From CAVXYG01 sp963766005 (GTDB lineage Bacteria; Actinomycetota; Actinomycetes; S36-B12; GCA-2699445), in assembly GCA_963766005.1 (NCBI GenBank), contig CAVXYG010000012.1:1-64000 (forward strand): a stretch of 64,000 nt of DNA, given 5' to 3'. The notes beneath the pieces are model-generated. The model had not been told where the DNA came from and did not search any database. It saw only the letters and a program-made list of their open reading frames with translations. Both the position numbers and the translations under genes were made by a program. Shown one piece after another: positions 17,076 through 24,805 of this stretch (positions within the stretch are counted from its first letter, which is position 1; the number at the start of each line of letters is the position of its first letter).

Positions 17076-18008
17076 ATGAAGACGGCAACGGCCGCCGCAC
17101 TGGGCGTCGCCACCGTGGGGCTGGGGACGGCCGCGGCGATCCGGCTGGGGGGCGACTGGGGAACGAAGGGGCCGGAACTGGCCGCGTTCGGCAACGGGAT
17201 GGCCTACGCCCGCTTCGGGGAGGGGTCCAAGACGCTGCTGTGGATCCCCGACCCCGGCCACGCCGGTCACACCGGCCCCTACCTGCGGTTCATGGCAAGG
17301 GTGGTGCAGCCCTTCGTCGACGCCGGCTACACCGTGTTCCTGGTCGGCCACAGGCCCGGGCTGCGGCCCGGCTGCACGCTGGCGGACCTCGGCGACGACT
17401 ATGCGGCGTTGATCGCCGAGGAGTTCGGCGGGCGGGTCGACCTGCTGGTCGGGGACTCCGGCGGCGGGATGATCGCCATGACCGTCGCCGCCCGGCACCC
17501 CGACCGCTTCGGCCACATCGCGACCGTTGCGGCCGGCCGGGTCCTCGGCGAGGAGGTGCGGGTGGCCAACGTCGAGTCCGCACGACTGCTCGCCGCGGGC
17601 CGCCGCACCGACGCCGCCGAGGTGATGGTGCGGGCGATGTTCCCGCAGATCAGCATCAGCTGGGCGCGGCGTGCGCTGGCGGTGGTGATCGGACGAGTCA
17701 GCTTCCCCGCCGAGGTGGACCCGGGGGACGTGGTTGCCGGCGCCGAGGCCTTGAGCGCCTTCGACGGCCGGGAGCTCCTGCCGGGCATCGGCGTGCCCGT
17801 GCTGCTCGTGGGGGGTGACCGTGACGAGGATGTCCCGGCAGCGGTGTATCGGGAGACCGCAGAACTCATCCCGGAGGGCACGCTGCGGATCTATGGCGGC
17901 AAGAACCACCTCGGCACGATCGGCGACCCGCGACTGGCGCACGACATCCTCGACTTCGTGGCAGGCGCGGCTCCGCAACCGGCGCTCGAGGACCGGCGAG
18001 CGGAGTAG
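17076..18008 (+). CDS. Alpha/beta-hydrolase family protein
   Basis: A 310-residue protein with an N-terminal hydrophobic segment (residues 5-25, possible signal or anchor) and an alpha/beta-hydrolase core: oxyanion region WIPDPGHAG, nucleophile elbow LLVGDSGGGMI (Ser about 128), a later acid in GVPVLLVGGDRDEDV and catalytic His in YGGKNHLG near the end. Substrate unknown; similar proteins act as esterases or lipases. Start codon ATG 17076 lies 5 bp after the preceding stop, suggesting coupling. Confidence 0.85.
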   Translation: MKTATAAALGVATVGLGTAAAIRLGGDWGTKGPELAAFGNGMAYARFGEGSKTLLWIPDPGHAGHTGPYLRFMARVVQPFVDAGYTVFLVGHRPGLRPGCTLADLGDDYAALIAEEFGGRVDLLVGDSGGGMIAMTVAARHPDRFGHIATVAAGRVLGEEVRVANVESARLLAAGRRTDAAEVMVRAMFPQISISWARRALAVVIGRVSFPAEVDPGDVVAGAEALSAFDGRELLPGIGVPVLLVGGDRDEDVPAAVYRETAELIPEGTLRIYGGKNHLGTIGDPRLAHDILDFVAGAAPQPALEDRRAE

Positions 18009-18329
18009 GCGCCGCCGCGGGACTGGGGCCGTCCGGGGTCGCGCTGGGGTCGGGCAGCAGTGCTGCGGAGTGGCGCAGGGGGTTGCCCGGTCAGCCGACC
18101 GTTGGGTCTGCCCGGGCCGGGGATGCCGAAGCACCCGAGACGCGTTGCGGGCTTTCGGTGTGGCGCCTGCGCTGGGTCGGCGAAGCGCCTTGCTGGGACC
18201 TCTGGCCCTGGCGCCCCGGCCCGACCCGCGGAAGCGTCGACCGCGAGGGCGCCTGCGGCGGGGAGCCGCAGGAGATCGCGGCCGCACAGCGCGGACGGGG
18301 TGGGGACTCAGCCTGAGGGAGGCCGTCAG
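18009..18329. other. Intergenic stretch, nothing recognised
   Basis: About 320 bp between the hydrolase and the SRPBCC gene. Frames crossing it are rich in Arg/Pro/Ala without domains. The promoter of the SRPBCC gene must lie here, but no clear -10/-35 pair stands out. Confidence 0.4.
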
Positions 18330-18770
18330 ATGACCAGTACGACACACACCCGCAGCATCCACATCGATGCACCCGTAGAGAAGGTCTTCGACTACGTCAA
18401 GGACCCGCAGAACCAGTGGGACGCCTACGAACTGGGGGACAAGAGCACGATCGCTGAGAAGGACGTCGCCGCGGATGCGGGCCAAGGATCCACCTGGACG
18501 TGGCAGGGCCACTTCCTGTTCATCCCGATTCACGGCACCATGACCCGCGAGGCGTACGTCCCCAACCAGCGCATCGTCGACCAGTCCACCACCGGCGTGC
18601 TGTGGACCTACACCTTCGAGCCGGACGACTCGGGCACGACCCTCACCATGGAGGTCGAGGTCTCCAGCAAGGTGCCCTTCCTGGACAAGGTCGAGGACAA
18701 GCTCGCCTGGCACGGCGAAAAGGACCTCGACACCTGGCTCGGCAACTTCAAGAAGGCGATCGAGGCCTGA
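18330..18770 (+). CDS. SRPBCC (START-like) family protein
   Basis: A 146-residue protein of the polyketide-cyclase/lipid-binding SRPBCC superfamily. It shows the family layout: opening strand SIHIDAPVEKVFDYVKDP, a Trp-rich beta sheet around STWTWQGHFLFIPIHGT, and a closing amphipathic helix KDLDTWLGNFKKAIEA. A deep hydrophobic pocket is expected; ligand unknown. GAGGGAGG precedes the ATG. Isolated gene. Confidence 0.85.
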   Translation: MTSTTHTRSIHIDAPVEKVFDYVKDPQNQWDAYELGDKSTIAEKDVAADAGQGSTWTWQGHFLFIPIHGTMTREAYVPNQRIVDQSTTGVLWTYTFEPDDSGTTLTMEVEVSSKVPFLDKVEDKLAWHGEKDLDTWLGNFKKAIEA

Positions 18771-18898
18771 TCCCGACAACCGAGGGGTCCGGCGTTCTCG
18801 GATTCACGGGTTGGGGCGCGGGTGCGCGGTGCCGCTGCACACGTCACGCGGCGTGCCTGACGGCGGGGACCGGGGCCGCGCGAACGCGCCCAGCACGC

Positions 18899-19147
18899 TC
18901 AGGCCGGGTGGCCGCCGGATGTCGCTGCGGTCCGCCCGTAGATGGGCAGCGTATCCGCCGGAGGGCGCCGGGGGATCTCGTCGATCTGGAGCGGCTGGAG
19001 GGGTCGGCGAGCCTCGTCGCAGATCAGGATGATCAGTGCCCCGATCGAGCGCGCCTCGAGGGTCACGAACAGATCGAGCACGTTCGCGAGGTGGTCGGGG
19101 TCGGTCAGCGGGATGGTGGGCCAATGCTCGGGCGGGTCCCGGAACAC
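18899..19147 (-). CDS. Hypothetical 82-residue protein, possibly truncated
   Basis: From GTG 19147 the frame gives RDPPEHWPTIPLTDPDHLAN, a strand-helix-strand stretch GALIILICDEARRPLQPLQI and a Pro-rich end. It resembles the first half of uncharacterised actinobacterial proteins whose ALLILD-type strand is followed by a second similar unit, which is absent here. A TGA immediately upstream fixes the start at GTG. It may be a fragment, given the broken genes beside it. No function assigned. Confidence 0.4.
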   Translation of the reverse strand: MFRDPPEHWPTIPLTDPDHLANVLDLFVTLEARSIGALIILICDEARRPLQPLQIDEIPRRPPADTLPIYGRTAATSGGHPA

Positions 19148-19249
19148 TCATGGCGCTAGCCTCGGGCCGGTTGGCGCAGGCGGGTCGACCGCTCGCCCGG
19201 ATCTGTCCGGCACACGCCGGGCCGGGAAGCCGAGAGCGGCGTTCCCCGA

Positions 19250-19404
19250 TCAGCAGGTGGCGTGGAGGACAGCGCGGACCTCGGAGGAGTCGAGGCCGGA
19301 CAGCAGGCGGCAGGCTTCCCGGGTCGGGACCGCCGTGATGGTGATGCCGCGCCGCTGCGCCTCGCGCTCCACGTCGGGCATCACCGGCAGCGTTGCTTGC
19401 CAAC
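19250..19404 (-). pseudogene. C-terminal fragment of an Mth938-like domain gene
   Basis: The frame ending at TGA 19250 reads WQATLPVMPDVEREAQRRGI..VPTREACRLL..VRAVLHATC, the characteristic last ~50 residues of Mth938-fold (DUF498) proteins, where a G-x-G-type strand is followed by LPV.., the helix and the final LHxTC. The upstream ~70 residues of the domain are not recognisable in any frame. A decayed remnant. Confidence 0.6.
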
Positions 19405-19568
19405 ACCCCCGTTCGGGGGCGGCCCCGGGCCGAAGGATCCACTCGGTCGGCGGGGCCCCACGTCGGCACCGCCCCCGGGCGGGATGCCGAAGGCAAAGAA
19501 AGACCCGGCCCACTAGAGGCCGGGTAGGTGGCCCGAGTGCACCTCAGGACGGACGAGGCCGGCCGGTG

Positions 19569-19997
19569 TCACACCCATTTCTCGGGCCTCCGGTGGTTGC
19601 CGACGTGCTCAGGGAGGGGGTGCGCGAGCAGCTCGGCGGCGGTCAACCGGTGCCAACAGCGCCTCCCGGCGCCCTCGTCGTGCGCGCCGCGAAGGCTGAT
19701 CACCCCGACTGGCACTCTCCGGCGGACGTGCGCGACGGCGAACGCCAGATCGGAATCGTTCGACACCACCACCGCCGCGTCCACCTCGCCCTCCAGCACA
19801 TCGATCAGCAGGTGGGGCGCGACGTTGACGTCCGAGCCCTTCTCCTCCTGCTTGCGGTGCTTGACCAGCAGGTGCGCCCCGTCCGCCGCCAGCGTGGTCC
19901 ACTCGGCCTCGGGCAGCGAATCCTCCGTGAAATCGACCAGCACGCGCTGCCGCTGCCGCTGCCGGAGTCGCTTCCGCGGGGGAGCCGCCGCCGCCAC
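19569..19997 (-). pseudogene. Truncated NYN-domain (PIN-like RNase) gene
   Basis: A 142-residue frame whose body matches the second half of NYN-domain nucleases: KGSDVNVAPHLLIDVLEG, then DAAVVVSNDSDLAFAVAHV with the conserved Asp residues, and the C-terminal segment WHRLTAAELLAHPLPEHVG..P..W. The first half of the domain, including the N-terminal VDGFNLY-type strand with its acidic residue, is missing; the N-terminus is Arg-rich and unrelated. Traces of the lost part (IPQGDKPHEG) appear in another frame just upstream. Probably inactive. Confidence 0.65.
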
Positions 19998-20043
19998 TGC
20001 TGACGCCTTCGTGAGGTTTGTCGCCTTGTGGTATGGAACCCGC

Positions 20044-20081
20044 GATGGTCACAACCCGTCGAGATGGTCACAACCCGTCGA
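20044..20081. repeat. 19-bp tandem duplication
   Basis: GATGGTCACAACCCGTCGA occurs twice back to back, 20044-20062 and 20063-20081, without mismatch. The unit has no internal palindrome. It lies just upstream of the truncated NYN gene on the minus strand. Confidence 0.9.
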
Positions 20082-20204
20082 AGCAGTACGAAGACGCGTT
20101 GAACTCGGGGGGTCTTGTGAGACGAATCACTGCCGCACTACGCGGCGCCGTCACTGTAGTAGCCGCTCTGGCCGTTCCGACCCAGTCCGCCTTGCCAAGG
20201 GGCA

Positions 20205-20343
20205 CCGACCGGAAGCCCGCCGAGCAGTCCACAAAGAAGCAGCCCGCCGGATGACGGGGGGAGATGCCGGGCGGGGACTGGAACAAAGTGCACCAGCGGC
20301 CGTGTTCGGCGACGCAGGCGGGCCGTTCGTTCGACTGCACCCT
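20205..20343 (+). repeat. Dispersed ~145 bp repeat, copy B
   Basis: Partner of 443-590 in the same orientation, with a 2-base and a ~6-base deletion relative to copy A. It shares CACAAAGAAGCAG, GATGCCGGGCGGGG and GTTCGGCGACGCAGGCGGG. The region between the copies (about 19.6 kb) contains the copper operon and most of the broken genes. Confidence 0.7.
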
Positions 20344-20496
20344 ATGGCGACGGTTTCGCCGCGGGGTCCGGACTCGGACGTCGGCGGCGCGCATCGCGGT
20401 CACGCTGAGTGAGATCGACCTTGAGAGACCGGATGCGTGTCCGCCCTTGGACGGGGTGAAGACCTCGCGTCGGACAGTCCATTGCGGCGATGGGGG

Positions 20497-20772
20497 TCAC
20501 TGCCTCGGCGCGCCGACGGCCTGCTGCTGGTCGGCGGGCAGGGTCGAGGTGGGGGTCGGGGCAGGGGACTCGGCCGGGGCGGGCGTGGTTGAGGGCTCTG
20601 CCGTAGGGGTGCCGCCGCCGGTGGCGAGGACGATGCCGCCGGCGATGAGGGCCACGACCGCGATCCCGGCGAGGGCGGCCCACAGGCGCCGCCGGTCGCG
20701 GCCGCGGCGGGGCGGCGCCGGCGGTGCCGCGGGGCCCGGCGCCGACGGGGTCGGGGAGGCGGGGATGGTCAT
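20497..20772 (-). CDS. Small single-pass protein with Pro/Thr-rich tail
   Basis: A 91-residue protein: Pro-rich cytoplasmic start with a basic stretch (RRGRDRRRLW), one transmembrane helix (about 30-50, LAGIAVVALIAGGIVLATGG) and a Pro/Thr/Ser/Ala-rich outer tail. Not recognised as a family. It follows the TadE-like gene by 10 bp and is the last gene of this small cassette, so a role in the same surface structure is plausible. Confidence 0.65.
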   Translation of the reverse strand: MTIPASPTPSAPGPAAPPAPPRRGRDRRRLWAALAGIAVVALIAGGIVLATGGGTPTAEPSTTPAPAESPAPTPTSTLPADQQQAVGAPRQ

Positions 20773-20782
20773 GGTCGTCCTC

Positions 20783-21193
20783 CTACCCGGCCTGCTCGAT
20801 CGGGCCGATGGCGGTCTGGGTGAGCGGGATGCCGGTGCCCGGCAGCAGGGCCACGGAGCGGCCGCTGATGGTGACGGCGGCGCCGGCCGCGGTGCGGGTG
20901 GCGGTGACGGCGGGGTCGGCGAGGAACCCGGCGGCGCCGTTGCCCTGCAGGGCCGCGGCTGCCCGGGCCCGGCCCTGCGCGGCGGTGCCGTCGAGGGCCT
21001 GGGCGGCGCGCAGCCCGTCCTGGGCGGCGAGCATGGCCAGGGTGCGTGCGTGGTACCAGACGGCCGTCTGCACGATGCCGAAGATGAGCAGCAGGACGAC
21101 CGGGAACACCACCACCAGTTCGAGGGTGGCGCTGCCGGCCTGCCCCCGCTCGTGTCGGCGGGCGGGGGCGGGGGCGGTGTCGCGGCGGGGCAT
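20783..21193 (-). CDS. TadE-like pseudopilin
   Basis: A 136-residue protein of the TadE family: basic N-terminus, then GQAGSATLELVVVFPVVLLLIFGIVQ, the hydrophobic helix with Glu at position +5 that TadE proteins share with type IVb pilins, and a small extracytoplasmic beta-rich domain. TadE is a minor pseudopilin of the tight-adherence system. It begins 2 bp after the pilin-like gene. No TadA ATPase, TadB/C or TadV peptidase is present in this window. Confidence 0.8.
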   Translation of the reverse strand: MPRRDTAPAPARRHERGQAGSATLELVVVFPVVLLLIFGIVQTAVWYHARTLAMLAAQDGLRAAQALDGTAAQGRARAAAALQGNGAAGFLADPAVTATRTAAGAAVTISGRSVALLPGTGIPLTQTAIGPIEQAG

Positions 21194-21195
21194 GG

Positions 21196-21333
21196 TCAGT
21201 TGATCTTGCCGAGGTAGTTGTCGGCGACCGCCTTCAGCCCGGCGCCGATGCCGATGGCCATCGCGAACGCGATCGAGCCGATCACGACCCACTCGACGGT
21301 GGTGAAGTGGGGCGGCACAGCGGCCGCCTGCAT
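21196..21333 (-). CDS. Flp-pilin-like short membrane peptide
   Basis: A 45-residue protein dominated by one hydrophobic helix (TTVEWVVIGSIAFAMAIGIG) with a Glu at the helix start and an N-terminal segment too short and irregular to be a classic Flp leader (no GQGLVEY motif). The position next to tadE and the TVEW motif suggest a pilin-like subunit, at moderate confidence. ATG 21333 lies 11 bp after the stop of the oxidoreductase gene, so it may share that transcript. Confidence 0.6.
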   Translation of the reverse strand: MQAAAVPPHFTTVEWVVIGSIAFAMAIGIGAGLKAVADNYLGKIN

Positions 21334-21344
21334 GACAGCGGCCG

Positions 21345-22994
21345 CTACACCTCCTCCGGCTCCATCACGATGGCGCCGGAGGGGCACTCGGCCACGCACA
21401 GCCCGCACCCCTTGCAGTAGTCGAGGTCGAAGGCGTAGTCGCGCCCGTTGTCCCCGAGAGCAGAGCCGAGATCGAACTTGCGCACCGCGTTGTCCGGGCA
21501 GACGCCGAAGCAGTTGTCGCAGTTGAAGCAGTTGCCGCAGCTCAGGCAGCGGCGGGCCTCGAAGAGCGCCGTGTCCTCGTCGAGGCCCTGCTTCACCTCG
21601 TCGAAGCTGGACATCCGGCGAGCCATGTCCAGCCGTGGCCGCATGGTCTTGGGCGCATCGGTGTAGTACCAGGTGTTGAGCGTCTCGAGACTGGCCAGCA
21701 GCGGTCGCGGCGGATGCGCATAGGGGTCACCGCGGAGCCAGCCGTCGATGGTGCGGGCAGCCTGCTTGCCGTGCCCGACAGCGACGGTGACGGTGCGCTC
21801 GCTGGGGACCATGTCGCCCCCGGCGAAGATGCCCTCGACCCCCGTCATCATGTCGGGGCCGACCTGCACCACCCCGTCGACCACGTCGATGCCGTCGACG
21901 TCCTCGATCAGCGATAGGTCGACGTCCTGGCCGAGGGCGAGCACCAGGGAATCGGCCTCCAGCGTCTCGACCTCTCCGGTCGGCTGGGGGAAGCCGGTCT
22001 CATCGAGTTCCATGCGCTCGATCGTCAGGGCCCCCTCCTCCGCGGCCGTGATCGTGGACAGCCACTTGATGAGGACGCCTTCTTCGAGCGCCTCCTGCAC
22101 CTCGATCTCGTGGGCGGGCATCCGGTCGCGGGTGCGGCGGTAGACCACGATCGCCTCCTCAGCGCCGAGCCGCTTGGCGGTGCGTGCGACGTCCATCGCC
22201 GTGTTGCCGCCGCCGTAGACCGCGACCTTGCGGCCCAGCAGTGGCTGCTCCTCGCCCTCCATCGAGCGTAGGACGCTCACCGCGTCGAGGATCTTCGCCG
22301 ATTCGCCCGCCGGAATGTAGGCGCGCTTGCCGATGTGGGCTCCCACGGCGAGGAAGACCGCGTCGAAGCTGCCCGCCTCCTTGGCGTGCAGGACGTTGTC
22401 CACCCGGGTGTTCAGCTTCAACTGGATGCCAAGGTCGAGGATCCGCTGGATCTCGGCGTCGAGCACATCGCGCGGGAGGCGGTAGGCCGGGATGCCGAAC
22501 CGCATCATGCCGCCGGGTTTGGGTCCGGCCTCCCAGATCTCGACGGTGTGCCCGAAGCGCTGCAGATGGTAGGCGGCGCAGAGTCCCGAGGGCCCGGCGC
22601 CGATGACCAGCACTCGTTTGCCGGAGGGTTCGCAAGGCGGTGCCGGAGCGGCCCAGCCCTGCTGCAGCGCGTGGTCGCCCAGGAATTGCTCCACTGAGTT
22701 GATGCCGACGGGGTGGTCGATGTGGGCGCGATTGCAGGCGGTCTGGCACGGGTGGTAGCAGACCCGGCCCATGATCGCCGGGAACGGGTTGTCGGCCATG
22801 ATCTGCCGCCATGCCTTCTCGTAGCCACCGGCCTCGGCCTCGTACAGCCAGCCCTGGATGTTCTCGCCGGCCGGGCAGGCATCGTTGCACGGGGGGAGGC
22901 TGTTGCGATACACGGGCCGTTCGGTCCGCCACGTGCCGGTCTTGTTCGCCAGGCTGGATCCGACGTTGAGCGTGATGGCGAAGGGCTGTTCCAT
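21345..22994 (-). CDS. GltD-like NAD(P) oxidoreductase with C-terminal ferredoxin domain
   Basis: A 549-residue flavoprotein. The N-terminal Fe-S/helical domain (CNDACPAGENIQGW.. and CYHPCQTACNR) is followed by two dinucleotide folds: FAD motif VLVIGAGPSGLCAAYHL near 127 and NAD(P) motif KVAVYGGGNTAMDVAR near 257. The C-terminal ~70 residues carry Cys clusters CLSCGNCFNCDNCFGVCP and CKGCGLCVAECP for 4Fe-4S centres. Such proteins pass electrons between NAD(P)H and ferredoxin-dependent enzymes, here very likely the adjacent 2-oxoacid oxidoreductase. ATG overlaps the stop of the AbiEi/DUF559 gene by one base. Confidence 0.9.
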   Translation of the reverse strand: MEQPFAITLNVGSSLANKTGTWRTERPVYRNSLPPCNDACPAGENIQGWLYEAEAGGYEKAWRQIMADNPFPAIMGRVCYHPCQTACNRAHIDHPVGINSVEQFLGDHALQQGWAAPAPPCEPSGKRVLVIGAGPSGLCAAYHLQRFGHTVEIWEAGPKPGGMMRFGIPAYRLPRDVLDAEIQRILDLGIQLKLNTRVDNVLHAKEAGSFDAVFLAVGAHIGKRAYIPAGESAKILDAVSVLRSMEGEEQPLLGRKVAVYGGGNTAMDVARTAKRLGAEEAIVVYRRTRDRMPAHEIEVQEALEEGVLIKWLSTITAAEEGALTIERMELDETGFPQPTGEVETLEADSLVLALGQDVDLSLIEDVDGIDVVDGVVQVGPDMMTGVEGIFAGGDMVPSERTVTVAVGHGKQAARTIDGWLRGDPYAHPPRPLLASLETLNTWYYTDAPKTMRPRLDMARRMSSFDEVKQGLDEDTALFEARRCLSCGNCFNCDNCFGVCPDNAVRKFDLGSALGDNGRDYAFDLDYCKGCGLCVAECPSGAIVMEPEEV

Positions 22995-23920
22995 CAGGCT
23001 GCCCGCCTTTCTGTCAGGTCGTGGGGGAGTCCGACGCGCCAGAGGTCGGCGGCCATGATCCTTCTCAAGCGGTGCCCGGCCCCGCGCAGGGCGTCCTCGC
23101 GGCGCTTCTCGTCCAGGAGGTCGCCGCGGTCCTCGTACTTCACCGCGCCGTCGATCTCCACGATGAGGCGCCGGTCGGGCCAGTACAGGTCGGCGTAGTA
23201 GGTGCGTCCATCGGCGCCGCGGATCGGTCTCCCCACGGCAGGCTCCGGGAAGCCGACCGACAGGAACAATCCGCGCGCGTACGACTCCGGCGCGGATTCC
23301 GCAGCCGGGTTCGCCAGTGCCGCGGCGTACCGGGCGCGGTCGATGCCCCGGACGCAGCGCATCCTGGCAGAGGTCCTGAGGAGCTCCTCGCGAATGCTGG
23401 TGCGAAAGGATGCGGCGAGGGCTTGTCTGCGGGTCGGGCCGGTCAGCCGGCCGTAACTATCGACCGCCACGAGGCCTTCGGCAAGAGTGGCCCGGGCCGC
23501 GATGTCCAGTGCGGTTCGGGCAGGGGAGGTGCATCGGAGCCCCTGGATGATCGCAATGTCCGACTCGTCGATCGTGCGCCTGAAGAAGCGGGCCCCCGGC
23601 TGCCTGCGGTGGGTCTTGGGTGTCGCCAGTTCGACGATTTGCCATCCGCTGGGCCGGGGGCACCACAGGCCGTGGATCGCGGCTGCTCCTTCGCCGACAA
23701 CGATCGCATCGGGGTGTACCAGCGCAGCGGCGCGGACCTTGTCAAGGAAGTCCACTCTGCCCTCGGGGGACACGAGCAAGACGCCCCTGCCGATCCGCGT
23801 CAGGCGTTCGGCTGCCACGGCGTGTCGAAGGGCGTCGCGGCTGACACCGGCGGATCTGGCCTGCTGCACGGTGAACGGGCGGGTTCCGAACTCGGCGGTC
23901 AGTGTCTGCATCGTGCTCAT
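22994..23920 (-). CDS. AbiEi-like HTH plus DUF559 endonuclease-fold protein
   Basis: A 308-residue protein. Residues 8-50 (FTVQQARSAGVSRDALRHAV) are the winged helix-turn-helix of AbiEi-family antitoxins; the centre follows the AbiEi pattern (AAAIHGLW near 100, IQGLRCTSPARTALDIA near 160); the C-terminus (about 225-300) is a DUF559/Vsr-like nuclease fold with YADLYWPDRRLIVEIDGAVKY and KRREDALRGAGHRLRRI, containing D, E-x-D and R/K residues. Common in actinomycetes; whether it is an antitoxin, nuclease or regulator is unknown. Start ATG 23920 is chosen; the frame stays open upstream through the repeat array. No toxin partner (AbiEii) is adjacent. Confidence 0.8.
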   Translation of the reverse strand: MSTMQTLTAEFGTRPFTVQQARSAGVSRDALRHAVAAERLTRIGRGVLLVSPEGRVDFLDKVRAAALVHPDAIVVGEGAAAIHGLWCPRPSGWQIVELATPKTHRRQPGARFFRRTIDESDIAIIQGLRCTSPARTALDIAARATLAEGLVAVDSYGRLTGPTRRQALAASFRTSIREELLRTSARMRCVRGIDRARYAAALANPAAESAPESYARGLFLSVGFPEPAVGRPIRGADGRTYYADLYWPDRRLIVEIDGAVKYEDRGDLLDEKRREDALRGAGHRLRRIMAADLWRVGLPHDLTERRAA

Positions 23921-24017
23921 GCGAGCGATCCTGGCGCCGGGGTCACCGCCCGCGCCGCACCGTCGTTGGAGACGTGGAAGGGCCGGCGTCCTGTGGATGT
24001 GGAGGTGTGCACCCGCT

Positions 24018-24745
24018 GTGGGGGTTTGCACCTCATCCGGGGGCGATTTGGGGGGTCTACTGCTCAGCCTTTGCACCTGGTGTGGGGGTTTGCACCTGGT
24101 GCGGGGGTGGAATCGCCCCAGATCCGTTCTTTGGCCCCCATACGAGGTGCAAACCCCCACACGGGGTGCAGACCCGGCGTCCGGATGGGCTCTCTGGCCC
24201 CCGCACGAGGTGCATACCCCTGGAAGGGGTGCAGACCCGGCGTCCGGATGGGCTCTCTGGCCCCCGCACGAGGTGCAAACCCCCACGCGGGGTGCAGACC
24301 CGGCGTCCGGATCGGCCCTCTGGCCCCCGCCCGAGGTGCAGACCCCCGCCGGGGTGCAGACCCGGCGTCCGGATGGGCTCTCTGGCCCCCGCCCGGGGTG
24401 CGACCCCCGCCCGGGGTGCAGACCCGGCGTCCGGATCGGCCCGGAGGCCCCCGCCCGGGGTGCCGACCCCCGCCCGGGGTGCAGACTTCGTGCCGGCGGG
24501 GGCTGGCCGCTCCCCGCCCGGGGTGCAAACCCCCACGCGGGGTGCAGACCCGGCGTCCGGATCGGCCCTCTGCCCCCCGCCCGAGGTGCAAACCCCCGCC
24601 CGGGGTGCAGACTCGGCGTCCGGATGGGCCCCGAGGCCCCTGCCCGGGGTGCCGACCCCCGCCCGGGGTGCGGACCTGGCACCTGGATCCGCCGCAAGCA
24701 CCCGGCGACGGCGGCAGACCCCAGCCCGGGGTGCCGGCGCGGCCG
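24018..24745. repeat. 62-63 bp minisatellite array with inverted flank
   Basis: Between about 24140 and 24745, a 62-63 bp unit recurs around 9-10 times with drift. The best-kept core, GACCCGGCGTCCGG, starts at 24171, 24234, 24297, 24359, 24421 and about 24546. Each unit contains two related sub-blocks (GAGGTGCAAACCCCC and GGGGTGCAGACCC). At 24018-24034 and 24082-24098 the same block appears inverted (GTGGGGGTTTGCACCTC), and perfect complements lie at 24144-24160 and 24270-24286, each 126 bp apart. The array sits between the beta-subunit stop and the AbiEi/DUF559 gene. No stop codons interrupt several frames, so translation cannot be excluded. Confidence 0.85.
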
Positions 24746-24805
24746 GTGGGAGCGCCCAACGGCCCCCGCGCGCCACAGCTCGAACCCTCCAGCCGGCCGG
24801 GCCGC

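Larger units (their letters stand above)
19998..20496. other. Gene-free stretch with repeats
   Basis: About 500 bp without a gene. It contains a 19-bp tandem duplication (20044-20081), copy B of the ~145 bp repeat (20205-20343) and a TCACGCTGAGTGA element (20400-20412). It marks the switch from the gene-graveyard region to the denser minus-strand operon that follows. Confidence 0.6.

Noticed and set aside
22994..24697. Reading the AbiEi/DUF559 gene as a 567-residue protein with a repeated N-terminus
   Set aside because: The frame is open through the array, but the units vary between 62 and 63 bp, so the repeat period shifts frame, and ATG 23920 matches the usual AbiEi start. Kept only as an alternative.
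24018..24745. CRISPR array
   Set aside because: The units are contiguous 62-63 bp repeats with drifting copies, no unique spacers of constant length, and no cas genes nearby.
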